This document shows, in pieces, positions 43,683 to 51,716 of a stretch of DNA of 64,000 nt; the first letter of the stretch is position 1, and every line of letters begins with the position of its first letter. A program made the position numbers and the translations under genes. Source of the DNA: Aldehydirespirator sp965203635 (GTDB taxonomy: Bacteria; Actinomycetota; Acidimicrobiia; Acidimicrobiales; Aldehydirespiratoraceae); contig OZ241903.1 in the NCBI GenBank assembly GCA_965203635.1, positions 2,728,001 through 2,792,000 of the forward strand. Reading direction: 5' to 3'. The notes beneath the pieces were generated by a model. It ran no database searches, was not told the DNA's origin, and saw only the letters and a list, made by a program, of their open reading frames with translations.

Positions 43683-44102
43683 TTAGGTCGGTGGGTGCCA
43701 GATCGGATTCTGAAGAGCGGCCCGCTTCAGCTTCTTGGCAGCCTTGTCCTTTGCCGAACTTCCCAGGCCTCGCATATCGATGTAGGCGTGTGACGGATGT
43801 TCGTCGGGCAACGCAGAGTCATCTACTGCACGCAACTCAGCATCTTGCACATCACCTACACTCACAACACAACTCCCAATAGTCTCACGTCCATGTTCCT
43901 CGGTGTGAATTCTGTGGGCTTCGGCTGCCGTTACAACTGCATCTCGATAGGTCGACACCTTATTGCTCCGTGTCGAGAAGACGCCACTCGTAATCTGATT
44001 CTGCTTCATCTGATGAGGATGGATTTGACGACGCAGCACTTCATCTCGGTTCAGAATCTCGATCTCGCCTGAAACTAGTGGTGGTACACTAGTAGCAGTC
44101 AC
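43683..44102 (-). CDS. Uncharacterised protein, second gene of a coupled pair
   Basis: A 139-residue protein. VLRRQIHPHQMKQNQITSGVF near the N-terminus (R-Q-I-H-P, S-x-x-F) and YRDAVVTAAEAHRIHTE and SVGDVQDAEL in the middle form a pattern seen in an unnamed family of small bacterial proteins. A basic tail (AKKLKRAALQNPIWHPP) ends it. GTG start overlapping the upstream stop by four bases (GTGA), so it is co-translated with the 393-residue protein. The two probably work together. No function is known to me. Confidence 0.65.
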   Translation of the reverse strand: MTATSVPPLVSGEIEILNRDEVLRRQIHPHQMKQNQITSGVFSTRSNKVSTYRDAVVTAAEAHRIHTEEHGRETIGSCVVSVGDVQDAELRAVDDSALPDEHPSHAYIDMRGLGSSAKDKAAKKLKRAALQNPIWHPPT

Positions 44103-45280
44103 ACCCGGCTCGGACTCTCAAACGAGTCAATCCAATGGCGCAAGAAATCACCAGTGATGAGAATGTCCTCATTGTATTGGTGTTCATCTGTGATCGAGTT
44201 CCAAGAAGCCGCTGTCGCCCTCTCACTAGAAGTGTCGAACGTCACGGAGGCTTCAACGGACGCTAGAGACCATTCCAGTGACACACCTCCGTCTGCGAGT
44301 GGAAAAGCATGTGGGAACGGCAAGTCATAGAACAACAGCGGAGCAGCGAGTGTGCGCGCTCCTGTAACTGCGGCATCACTGGGTGCTAGAGACGGTTTGT
44401 CGTACCAGCCATCATCGAGCGATGAGATAGATTCCAACGCTTGAAGGAACTCCTGCACTCTTTGTGAGGATGCCTCATCAGCGATCTTCAACTCCTCAAT
44501 CTGAGACGATGCGGTATCGAATGAGGAATCCACGTAGCAAAACGTCCCGCGCGCCGCAACTATAGGGCCTTCATCTCTCGATGGGGTAATCGCAGACTTG
44601 ATCGTATCTAGCGGAACTCCGTCTGCGTAGAAGATGTCCGTATTGACACGTCTGGCATCTGTCAATAAGACCATCGTGATGCGCGATAGATCAGCCTCTA
44701 TCCTGGTGATTCTTCCTACAACCAAGTCACGCACACGCTGTTCATGTGTGAGACTCGACTTCAGTTGATCTCGAACGCTTCGGTCAAGATAATACTCATT
44801 TCCCGAGGTGTCTATGACATCAACACGTTCATCGTCTTCGAGTTCACGGCCCATACGAACTAGCGTCTCTCCAACATTTCGAGGCATATCTAGCAGCAGC
44901 GCGCTGTGGCCATTCCTACGCACCTCTTCCAATATGCTGCGATGCGTGTCGATGCTATTCTCCAAGTATCCGGGCGGAGGCTCGAATAGCGATGGAGCGG
45001 CAGGGTCAGACTCCATTGGCCTGACCCTTAGATCAAGACTGCCTCTGAGCACATCGTCTATTCCTATCTGGAGGCGCTCAGCAAAGTGGTTGGGCAACTG
45101 CGAGGCCCTCGGGTTATCTTCACGATAGAGATGGCTCGCGATAGCGATGATCGTCTGTTGGAATGCTAGGAACTCCTGGCCCGCCGCAGCAAACGCCTCA
45201 GCAGATAGCTGCTGAGCGTCGAACCGACCGCCGCTAAATCGAAGGCCGGGTTCGCGTGGACCTAGGTCGGAGAGTGACAC
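44099..45280 (-). CDS. Uncharacterised protein, first gene of a coupled pair
   Basis: A protein of about 393 residues. The N-terminal half has no recognised motif. The C-terminal half reads ISSLDDGWYDKPSLAPSDAAVTGARTL and later FPLADGGVSLEWSLASVEASVTFD, a combination (L-DGW, APS, GGV-LEW) that recurs in a widespread, unnamed family usually paired with a small downstream gene, as here. Lower GC than the metabolic genes suggests transfer with the defence cassette. The frame runs back to 45484, but the upstream part is Arg/Cys-rich and not credible; GTG at 45280 is the likely start. Confidence 0.65.
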   Translation of the reverse strand: MSLSDLGPREPGLRFSGGRFDAQQLSAEAFAAAGQEFLAFQQTIIAIASHLYREDNPRASQLPNHFAERLQIGIDDVLRGSLDLRVRPMESDPAAPSLFEPPPGYLENSIDTHRSILEEVRRNGHSALLLDMPRNVGETLVRMGRELEDDERVDVIDTSGNEYYLDRSVRDQLKSSLTHEQRVRDLVVGRITRIEADLSRITMVLLTDARRVNTDIFYADGVPLDTIKSAITPSRDEGPIVAARGTFCYVDSSFDTASSQIEELKIADEASSQRVQEFLQALESISSLDDGWYDKPSLAPSDAAVTGARTLAAPLLFYDLPFPHAFPLADGGVSLEWSLASVEASVTFDTSSERATAASWNSITDEHQYNEDILITGDFLRHWIDSFESPSRV

Positions 45281-45543
45281 AGAGGAGAAGCTACCTGTGG
45301 AAAAGGAGAGTTGCGCTCCCCAGCGCAACCCCGCTCGACCGGTGCGAGTGGGCTGTCCTCCAGCGGGAGGTTCCGCACAGGAACCCGACCCGCAGCCAGC
45401 AAGTGCTCTCACGGCCAGGGTTCCCGCTGGAACCCGCATGACCGATGCTGAAGACGTGCTGGGTTTCGAGGCGTGGCGGGCCACACCTCTGGAAGCGCAA
45501 AGCTGTCACCTAGGGGTTTCTCGTCTCGCGCACCCCCACGGTC

Positions 45544-45807
45544 CTAGATCGAGACGGTGTATTCCTTCCAGCGGACAGCTTCGAGAGGCACTGAGGCCAT
45601 GAACCTCGAAATATCTGAGCGCCCATAGTAGGTCGGCGTGCCGTTGAAATCTTGGGCCATCAGCACGGTCGGTATGCCGCCGAACAGCCTGGACCCTTCC
45701 AATACGAGCGCATCTCGCCTCGTGAGGTCGTTCAGAATGTGCTGCTTCACGATCAGGACTCCGAAGGTGACGCCCTGCTCCTTGATGACTGCTCCTTGAA
45801 ACCGCAT
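45544..45807 (-). CDS. Small conserved hypothetical protein
   Basis: An 87-residue protein with no membrane segment and no cysteine. FQGAVIKEQGVTFGVLIVKQHIL, then RLFGGIPTVLMAQDFNGTPTYYGRSDISRFMASVP. The pattern GGIP-VLMAQD-GTPTYYGR-DI is compact and looks like a single domain conserved in several bacterial phyla, but no function is known to me. It lies between the defence-linked pair and a frameshifted gene, with about 260 bases of non-coding DNA upstream of the preceding pair. Confidence 0.65.
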   Translation of the reverse strand: MRFQGAVIKEQGVTFGVLIVKQHILNDLTRRDALVLEGSRLFGGIPTVLMAQDFNGTPTYYGRSDISRFMASVPLEAVRWKEYTVSI

Positions 45808-45815
45808 GTGGATAC

Positions 45816-46340
45816 CTACCTTGTGGGTGTTGGCGGCGTGTCTTCGTAGCCGTCCGCCGAGTGGCTGAATGGCATTGATGTGATCCTACGGTCTTGATGG
45901 GACGATTCCTCCCGATTTCCGAACGAATGTTCGCGCTTAGGGGCGTTCTGAGCCCGACCTTCGGGTTGCGCTGCCGGCATCTTCTCCGCCAGCTCTCCCA
46001 GGGAAGGCGTCGAGGCGCCCACCAGCGCCTTCAGGAACTCGGAATCGTCCGCCCCTATGGAGGCCCCGTCGATGAAGAAGACGCCCGGCTCAACCGCTCC
46101 GAAACCGAAACGGGCTCGACCTCCAGCAGCCGCTCGAAGTCGCGAAGGTCCATCACGAGACGCTCGCCGTCGCTCCACACCTCGAACTCGATGCTGTAAT
46201 CGCCGGGTATCTGGATCCCCGGCGGAAGCCCAATGTTGGCGACATAGTGCACTCGACCAGGGCTGACGGTGCCAACCACCGTCGGTTCTACGATGTCGAT
46301 CACGTCGCCATCGATGTCCAGTTGCAGGGAACTCGGGCAT
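45816..46340 (-). pseudogene. Frameshifted unknown gene
   Basis: Three frames together give a sensible protein. It starts MPEF at 46340, then changes frame at a run of C (TTCCCTG near 46327), giving LQLDIDGDVIDIVEPTVVG and VHYVANIGLPPGIQIPGDYS, then DGERLVMDLRDFERLLEVEP. At GTTTCGGTTTCGG (about 46105-46117) it changes again to FGAVEPGVFFIDGASIGADD and SLGELAEKMPAAQPEG. Removing one C at the first site restores the frame exactly. Two shifts suggest a decayed gene, though sequencing error in simple runs is possible. No family recognised. Confidence 0.6.
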
Positions 46341-46461
46341 CACGCTCCCAGTTGTCACCTGATACACGGGCTCCTCTTAGACGCTGGCAGCTCCCGCCTA
46401 CGTGTCACACCCTGGTGGGACAATGGGGGTACGTCCAAGCCACGGAAGGGGGTGACGAAGC

Positions 46462-46590
46462 ATGAGCAAATCCAAGCATTCGCCCAACGTGTCGAAGGCG
46501 GGCAAGACCTTGGGCAGTCCCAAGAGCACGCCAGCGCAGAAGTCGAAGGCGGGCAAGACCTTGCAGAGCCACAAGCAGAAGCAGCACTGA
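46462..46590 (+). CDS. Tiny Lys-rich repeat protein
   Basis: A 42-residue protein with a good ribosome site (GGAAGGGGG) before ATG 46462. It holds two copies of S-K-A-G-K-T-L (VSKAGKTLGSPKS and KSKAGKTLQSHKQ) and is very basic. Similar very short proteins with repeated S-AGK-L or S-A-S-AL blocks are found scattered in bacterial genomes; none has a known role that I can name. It may bind nucleic acid, given its charge. It ends 14 bases before the convergent ADP-ribosylglycohydrolase gene. Confidence 0.6.
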   Translation: MSKSKHSPNVSKAGKTLGSPKSTPAQKSKAGKTLQSHKQKQH

Positions 46591-46604
46591 CGGCCCCAGC
46601 GGAG

Positions 46605-47567
46605 TCAGGTCACGGCGGCTTTAGCGTGGAGTTGGTCGGCTAGCGATGTGATCCTCGTGGCCATCGCCAGCTCTTGGCGCCAGGACGGTGGGATCGACTG
46701 GGCTCCGTAGTGGGCACCGGCGATCTGGCCGTAGATGGCGCCGGTGGTGTCAGCGTCGTCACCGAGGTTGACCGCTAGCAGGGCACCCTCCCGGAAGCTG
46801 TCAGAGCAGTGGAAGGCCCACAAGGCCGCCTCAAGCGACTCGACTACGAAGCCGGTTCCCCTGATGTCGGGAGGGTTGCGGTCCTTGAACGATCCGCTGG
46901 CGACTCGTGAGATCTGCTTCGTCAGGGGCTCGCGCTCCCATAGCCCGTCTACGGGGCAGTAGCTCGCCGACAGCAGCGTTCCTTTGTCGACACCTCGCAG
47001 AGCACCCACCAGCAGGCCTGCGAAGTAGCGGCAGGCGTCGACCGCTTCCGGCGCTTGGTGAGTGGTCCTGGAACTCTCCGCGGCCTTGGCAATGGCCACC
47101 GCCGGGTCGGCTGCGTAGTACATCGGCACCGGTGCGAGTCGCATCAGGGAACCGTTGCCGGCGCTGCGGGGATCGGAGGACCCGGCGTACGGGTCGCCGT
47201 CCCGGACGAACCGGGCCAGCGCGGCGCTCACGGTGTTGCCTATGTCGAAGCAGGATCCCGTGGAGGACATGTAGCCATCGCGCCACCAGCGCACGTAGCG
47301 CTGCATCTGGTCCGTGGCGTCGAACCCGCCGCACTCGAGCAGGCTCGTGGCCAGACACAGCGCCATCGACGTGTCGTCGGTCCACTGGCCGGGCTCCAGG
47401 CGGAACGGCCCGCCGCCGACCATGTCGTAGATCGGCTCGAAGGTGCCGGGCGGTCGGAACTCCAGGGTGGTGCCCAGCGCGTCGCCGACTGCCAGCCCCA
47501 GCAGGCAGCCCCGGAACCGGTCCCGGGTCGTCGGCTCACCGGCCGGCGCCGCAGCAGCCCCGCTCAC
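46605..47567 (-). CDS. ADP-ribosylglycohydrolase family protein (DraG-like)
   Basis: A 320-residue all-helical hydrolase. Metal-binding signatures are clear: RFRGCLLGLAVGDALG, WTDDTSMALCLATSLLECGG, GNGSLMRLAPVPMYY, and near the C-terminus NLGDDADTTGAIYGQIAGAHYG. The family removes ADP-ribose from proteins, nucleic acids or small molecules using two Mg ions in the cytoplasm. GTG at 47567 overlaps the stop of the phosphatase gene (GTGA). The pairing with a tyrosine-type phosphatase suggests a joint role in reversing a modification or in ADP-ribose metabolism. Confidence 0.92.
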   Translation of the reverse strand: MSGAAAAPAGEPTTRDRFRGCLLGLAVGDALGTTLEFRPPGTFEPIYDMVGGGPFRLEPGQWTDDTSMALCLATSLLECGGFDATDQMQRYVRWWRDGYMSSTGSCFDIGNTVSAALARFVRDGDPYAGSSDPRSAGNGSLMRLAPVPMYYAADPAVAIAKAAESSRTTHQAPEAVDACRYFAGLLVGALRGVDKGTLLSASYCPVDGLWEREPLTKQISRVASGSFKDRNPPDIRGTGFVVESLEAALWAFHCSDSFREGALLAVNLGDDADTTGAIYGQIAGAHYGAQSIPPSWRQELAMATRITSLADQLHAKAAVT

Positions 47568-48109
47568 GGCTGCTCGCGCCAGCGGCGTATGTACTCCCGC
47601 TGCTCGTGCGTCTGCGGGGAACGGGGGACTCGCACGCTCTTCTCCACGTGCTGCCACCACTCGGCGATCTGGTCCAGGGCCCCGTCGCCGGTGAGCCCGT
47701 GGCGCACCAGCCAGCAGCCGACCACGGTCCCGGTGCGGCCGATCCCGCCCCAGCAGTGGACATACACCGTCCTGCCGCCGTCCATGGCGCCGTCGACGGC
47801 GTCGAGGATGGCCGTCATCTCCGCAGGGCTGCGAGGCACCGACATGTCGACGACCGGGTGATGCTCCCACCGGACCTCCACGCCCTCGGCCCGCCCCTGC
47901 TCCAGCGCGACCTGCGCGTACGGCTCCAGGCCGTCGGCCGGCCGGGTCAGGTCGACGAAGTGGTCGATGCCGGCCCGCAGCAGGGTCCGCAACCGCCTAG
48001 CGGCCTCCCTGCGACGCCACGCCCCCGGGTACTCCCCCGCCGCGAACCGGCCCGGCACCACCCAGTACGCGTTAGCCATCGGCCGATCAACGCCGCCAGA
48101 TGCGCTCAT
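47564..48109 (-). CDS. Dual-specificity/tyrosine phosphatase
   Basis: A 181-residue phosphatase. The P-loop is VYVHCWGGIGRTGTVVG with the catalytic Cys and Arg (HCxxGxxRT). The general acid region is DMSVPRSPAE, and residues 14-30 (YWVVPGRFAAGEYPG) resemble the N-terminal segment of the bacterial phosphatases that occur beside ADP-ribosylglycohydrolases. It acts on phospho-Tyr/Ser/Thr or on small phosphate esters. ATG at 48109 is taken as start; a longer frame exists upstream. Confidence 0.88.
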   Translation of the reverse strand: MSASGGVDRPMANAYWVVPGRFAAGEYPGAWRRREAARRLRTLLRAGIDHFVDLTRPADGLEPYAQVALEQGRAEGVEVRWEHHPVVDMSVPRSPAEMTAILDAVDGAMDGGRTVYVHCWGGIGRTGTVVGCWLVRHGLTGDGALDQIAEWWQHVEKSVRVPRSPQTHEQREYIRRWREQP

Positions 48110-48147
48110 GTTCACCTTCTCACTGTGCCGCCCCGACGCGCCCGACA

Positions 48148-48669
48148 CTAGATCGGACCGCCGTACGGGTCGCCGGGCAGGGCCTTCCTGGCGACCCGGC
48201 GGGTGCCGAGCGTGCCCCGCTCGGCCAGCTCCTCGTGCAGGTAGCCATTGATGCCCCACACCGTCAGCCGCATGGGATCCGGCTCGTAGCCGTCCCACCC
48301 CTCCCTCGACACGGCCGGCTTGCCGTCGGGCTGCATGCCGTGCAGCAGCCGCCCCCGAAGAGTGCGCGGCGGCCAGAACTCCGAGTCGTCCTCATAGCCG
48401 CGGTTCGCCCACGCGTCGTAGAGGTCGTAGTTGCGCTGGGTGCCCTCGTCGGGCCATACGTACGGGAACAGCCGGTCGTCGTAGCCGCTGTCTTGCCAGC
48501 GGTTCATCCCGTGCGCGTAGCGCTCGGCTTCGACACCCTTGTAGATGGCACCGGGCAGCGCTCTGGCCGTCTCCCGGTCCATCCGGGGGCGGAACGGTCT
48601 GAGCACCAGCAAGCGAAGCGAGTCGGCCAGCACCATCGCCCGTCTGGCAAGCACACGAACTCTGCCCAT
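48148..48669 (-). CDS. Uncharacterised protein upstream of the phosphatase
   Basis: A 173-residue protein. The N-terminus is basic and moderately hydrophobic (VLARRAMVLADSLRLLVLRPFRPR). The rest is rich in Tyr, Trp, Asp and Gly (GYDDRLFPYVWPDEGTQRNYDLYD; GWDGYEPDPMRLTVWGINGYLHEEL). No known domain recognised. It precedes the phosphatase by 38 bases on the same strand and likely belongs to its operon. Confidence 0.55.
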   Translation of the reverse strand: MGRVRVLARRAMVLADSLRLLVLRPFRPRMDRETARALPGAIYKGVEAERYAHGMNRWQDSGYDDRLFPYVWPDEGTQRNYDLYDAWANRGYEDDSEFWPPRTLRGRLLHGMQPDGKPAVSREGWDGYEPDPMRLTVWGINGYLHEELAERGTLGTRRVARKALPGDPYGGPI

Positions 48670-48755
48670 GCCTCCATCGTCCCAGAGCCATATGACATCA
48701 AGCGTCAGCGCACCGACTCAACGGCACCGTCGCGCCTAGACACGGCCGCTGGTGG

Positions 48756-49526
48756 TCATCGGGCCGCGGGCGGTGCGGGCCAGCGCCACCGCTCGGACTC
48801 GTCGAATGGGGTTCCGCAGCGGCGGCAGAACCGGTGGCTGTCACCGGATGGCAACTCGTGGGAGCACCCATGCCGTAGAGCGGAGAGCCGTACAGAGCTC
48901 ACCGCCACGCGCAACGCCACCGCCGGCGAGGGCCTACCGTCGGCGTCGCAGAGGTCCGCTTCCCGGCCGGCCGCGACCTCGATGCCGACAGCGCCGCGGG
49001 TGCCCCACAAGTCGGCGCAGCCCGGATCAGCGGCGACCTCGACCCGCCAGTGGCCATGACGCTCCCGCAAGTAGAAGCTGCGGCCGTCGCAAGTGCCTGC
49101 CACCACCAACGGGCAAGCCCAGCACTCAACTTCGGCGTCGACGCCGAGTTCTGCGGCGACCCCGGCCATCTCGGCGCGGGCTCGGTCCTCCTCCGCCGAC
49201 ATCGCTGCGGTCTCCTCGTCGGGCTCGAGTAGGCGATCCCAAAGCTCCGCGAGTTCTGCTCGGGTCAGCTGGCAAGGGCACCGTGCGCCACCTTCGTGGA
49301 AATCTGGACTCGCCGGGGACGGATGGCACGAGCATGGACAGTCGGCGGCCTTGCCGATGTCGCGGAGCGCCGGGCCGGTTGCGAGGACGCCCAACCTGGC
49401 GGCGCGCAGCTCCTCCCGCCGCGCACGGGCCTGCTCCTTTAGAGCGTCGCGCTCCGCCTGACCGAGTGGATCAGGCTGCTCGGGTGGATCAGGCGGCAGC
49501 CACATGCGAGGCGGATGCAGATTCAT
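48756..49526 (-). CDS. Cys-rich uncharacterised protein
   Basis: A 256-residue protein with several probable zinc sites. ADCPCSCHPSPASPDFHEG followed by ARCPCQ near residues 62-87; VECWACPL in the middle; and a C-terminal ribbon CSHELPSGDSHRFCRRCGTPF. The N-terminal region is a Pro-rich start followed by a charged helix (AERDALKEQARARREELRAARLG). It is divergent from the small gene at 49657 across an AT-rich gap with likely promoters. Function unknown; zinc-binding rests on the spacing of Cys and His only. Confidence 0.6.
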   Translation of the reverse strand: MNLHPPRMWLPPDPPEQPDPLGQAERDALKEQARARREELRAARLGVLATGPALRDIGKAADCPCSCHPSPASPDFHEGGARCPCQLTRAELAELWDRLLEPDEETAAMSAEEDRARAEMAGVAAELGVDAEVECWACPLVVAGTCDGRSFYLRERHGHWRVEVAADPGCADLWGTRGAVGIEVAAGREADLCDADGRPSPAVALRVAVSSVRLSALRHGCSHELPSGDSHRFCRRCGTPFDESERWRWPAPPAAR

Positions 49527-49656
49527 GAAAACAGTATAGGTTGAGTACCAATACCTCTACTCTTGAGAGATATTGATAATCTTCATTATGAACTAAGGGA
49601 GAGGGATGTACCATCACCCATGCAATGCCGGCGCGATCGAAGCATCTGTAACCCCC

Positions 49657-49851
49657 ATGTCGAAGACGCTTCGAGAACTCATCGACGATGCGAGAGCGAG
49701 CGGAGACTGGGACGCGGTCGCCGACTGGTGCGAGAACTTCGACTGGTCGAAAGCCGAAGAAGTCCCGGTAGACGAGTATCTGCTGGAGCGGGCAGTCCGG
49801 CAGCGAGCCAGCGGCGAGAGTCAGCCTCCGAGACCGTCGCCGCGGTGCTGA
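49657..49851 (+). CDS. Small hypothetical protein, possibly truncated
   Basis: A frame of 64 codons, MSKTLRELIDDARASGDWD then DEYLLERAVRQRASGE, acidic and helical. The last dozen residues (SQPPRPSPRC) look like read-through into unrelated DNA. It overlaps, in antisense, the decayed end of the nucleotidyltransferase gene, so a rearrangement near 49830-49880 may have cut both genes. An upstream ATG at 49606 is less likely. Confidence 0.4.
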   Translation: MSKTLRELIDDARASGDWDAVADWCENFDWSKAEEVPVDEYLLERAVRQRASGESQPPRPSPRC

Positions 49852-50047
49852 CAGTCACAGCGCCGACAGCAGGTCCGACGCCAGAGTTGTGAGCGATGCT
49901 GCGGTCGAGCAGGTCGGCCTCGCCGACGTGAAGGTAGATGGCCTGCGCTCCTACGAGCACGACTGCATCCAGATGCGGTGCGAGCGCATCGGCAGCGTCG
50001 AGTAAGGCGCGGCGGGCGCGGACGTACAGATCAGGTTCGCCAGGCAT
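49679..50047 (-). pseudogene. Truncated AbiEii-type nucleotidyltransferase toxin
   Basis: The frame begins normally, overlapping the antitoxin gene by 17 bases. The first 47 residues (YVRARRALLDAADALAPH then VVLVGAQAIYLHVGEADL) have the layout of actinobacterial AbiEii-like nucleotidyltransferases. After GEADL the match ends and an unrelated Ser/Arg-rich tail runs to the stop. The G-S and D-x-D catalytic motif and everything beyond are missing, so no toxin activity is expected. Confidence 0.6.
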
Positions 50048-51107
50048 CTTCGTTCTCCTGCATCCACCGGAGCAGTTCCTCGCCCTGGGGTGGTTCCCGA
50101 CCCGGTCCTGTCAACAGATCCACAGCTAGCTGGCTCGGAGCCACGCATCGCAGCCCGTCGCGAGTGACGGTTCGGTCGAATACCACAGGATCGAAGGGCT
50201 CCAGCAGTACGACGTTGGTGCCGGCGTCGGCCTCGCGCAGTCCCAGTCGGTTCGCGGCCTCTTCTGCATCCTCCACGTAGAGCGCAGCAGTCCTGGCCGG
50301 CGCAATCGGATCGAAGCGCTGCGCCGCGAACGCACCCGTCGCGGCGCAACGGAGCCGAGCACGTGCGAGCGAGTTCTCCAGCGCGGAAAGGCCGCGAGGT
50401 TCGAGGTAGGTGGCAGCGGTGTTCGAGGCTGTCTGGTCGTAGTCCTCGGCCCACCTTCGGAGAGCGGCCTGCCAGTCCACGCCCGACACTGGCCCCCGCC
50501 GGGAGCGCTCGATGATCCCCTCGCGCTCCAGCAGTTCCAGCACGCGCGACAGCGTCGCCGCAGAAGCATTGGCGGATACGGCGAGCTCCCTAACACCGAA
50601 CGGGGGCGCGGAGTCGACGATCGCCCTGACGGCCCGCGCCGCGCCGCGGCCCCGAAGGGACCGCAACTCGTCGTCCTGGGGCCACGGATCCCGGTCGGCG
50701 CCCGACGTGGAAATGAAGAGCCCGGGTTCGGACACCTCGATCCGGACGTTGCCCGTGATGTCCATGTACCCGACTCCGAGGCCCTCCAGCATTCCCCGCG
50801 AGCGGGGCGACAGATAGGACGCAGCCACTACCGGGACTGCCGCCGGATCCGCCTGACCGGCCGTCATTACGACCTGCTCTGCAACCGAGCCCACATTGCG
50901 TGGCTCCATCCTGCGCTTGACTTCGATCGTCAACACAGCGTTGGCGCCACTCGGAGCACCGATCTCCGCAAGCAGGTCGGGTCGGGCGCGTCCAACACGT
51001 ACGTTGCGTTTGGAGCGCAGCGACCAACCCGCAGGAAGTCGCTCAGCGAGAAACTGCTCGACCCGGCGGACTACATCGATCTCACGAGGAGGAAGGTTGC
51101 GCGGCAT
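50031..51107 (-). CDS. AbiEi-type antitoxin / HTH regulator
   Basis: A 358-residue protein. The N-terminal 110 residues have a nuclease-like pattern (RPDLLAEI and VLTIEVKRR). Residues about 165-215 are a winged helix (GVRELAVSANASAATLSRVLELLEREGIIERS). A C-terminal domain ends in the CVAPSQLAVDLLTGPGR-PPQ-EELLRWM block seen in AbiEi-like partners of nucleotidyltransferase toxins. It would repress its own promoter and counter the toxin. The toxin gene downstream is truncated, so this is now an orphan. A perfect palindrome at 51151-51171 is its likely operator. Confidence 0.78.
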   Translation of the reverse strand: MPRNLPPREIDVVRRVEQFLAERLPAGWSLRSKRNVRVGRARPDLLAEIGAPSGANAVLTIEVKRRMEPRNVGSVAEQVVMTAGQADPAAVPVVAASYLSPRSRGMLEGLGVGYMDITGNVRIEVSEPGLFISTSGADRDPWPQDDELRSLRGRGAARAVRAIVDSAPPFGVRELAVSANASAATLSRVLELLEREGIIERSRRGPVSGVDWQAALRRWAEDYDQTASNTAATYLEPRGLSALENSLARARLRCAATGAFAAQRFDPIAPARTAALYVEDAEEAANRLGLREADAGTNVVLLEPFDPVVFDRTVTRDGLRCVAPSQLAVDLLTGPGREPPQGEELLRWMQENEDAWRT

Positions 51108-51150
51108 TGGAGAAACCCTTGGTCCACTTGCTGTGATCCAATAAGGCTAA

Positions 51151-51171
51151 TGTTTCACTGCTCGTGAAACA
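51151..51171. promoter_or_regulatory. Palindromic operator of the AbiEi-type gene
   Basis: TGTTTCAC (51151-51158) and GTGAAACA (51164-51171) are perfect inverted arms with a five-base spacer, 44 bases upstream of the antitoxin start. AbiEi proteins are known to bind inverted repeats in their own promoter. Confidence 0.65.
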
Positions 51172-51227
51172 ACCTATTTTCCGAGACGCTCAGTGGACCA
51201 TCGCGAGGTCGGCGTTGGAGGATGCGC

Positions 51228-51716
51228 TCATGGCTGCGGCGGCTCCTGGGGCTCGTCGCCTGTTGGACCGGGTTCCGGGTTGGGGAGCAACTCGGCGAAC
51301 AGCTCCGACGCCGGGACCTCCGACCAGCCCTTGCCGATGGCGGCCACCGCCACCAGGTCCAGCACCGTGTTGGTGTCCATCCAGGCCGAAGCCGTCCACA
51401 GCAGCAGCCGGGCGGCCTCCAGTTCGTCGGGGCTGTTGATGTCGGGGTCGCGGTATAGCGAGTCCTCGGGATAGCCCAGGCCGATTAGCAACTCGGCCCG
51501 GCGCACCACCTGCAGCGCCGACAGCTCGGTGTGCACCCGCCGCAGCCCAGGCGGGCCGTCGGCGGGCCATCCCCGCCACACTCGCCGCGGCCTTTGCGCC
51601 GGCAGCGGTGCCGCCGACTCGGCGGCCTGGTCGGCGATGACCGCCTTGGCCCGCCGTGCTCTGAGGCGCTCGCGGGCCCGCCGGGCCCTCTCCGCGGGGT
51701 CGGGCCTCTGCGCCAT
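51228..51716 (-). CDS. Uncharacterised protein, coupled pair (second gene)
   Basis: A 162-residue protein. The N-terminus is Arg/Ala-rich (ARRARERLRARRAKAV). The centre GLRRVHTELSALQVVRRAELLIGLGYP and DELEAARLLLWTASAWM is helical. It ends Pro/Glu-rich. No cysteine, no membrane segment, no known domain. Its ATG shares one base with the stop of the upstream gene (TGATG), so the two are co-translated. Confidence 0.55.
   Translation of the reverse strand: MAQRPDPAERARRARERLRARRAKAVIADQAAESAAPLPAQRPRRVWRGWPADGPPGLRRVHTELSALQVVRRAELLIGLGYPEDSLYRDPDINSPDELEAARLLLWTASAWMDTNTVLDLVAVAAIGKGWSEVPASELFAELLPNPEPGPTGDEPQEPPQP

Noticed and set aside
45281..45543. Possible RNA gene in the gap with repeated GGAACCC/GGGTTCC words
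   Set aside because: No cloverleaf, no T-loop GTTCRA pattern and no consistent long stem could be drawn; nothing firm is seen in this stretch.
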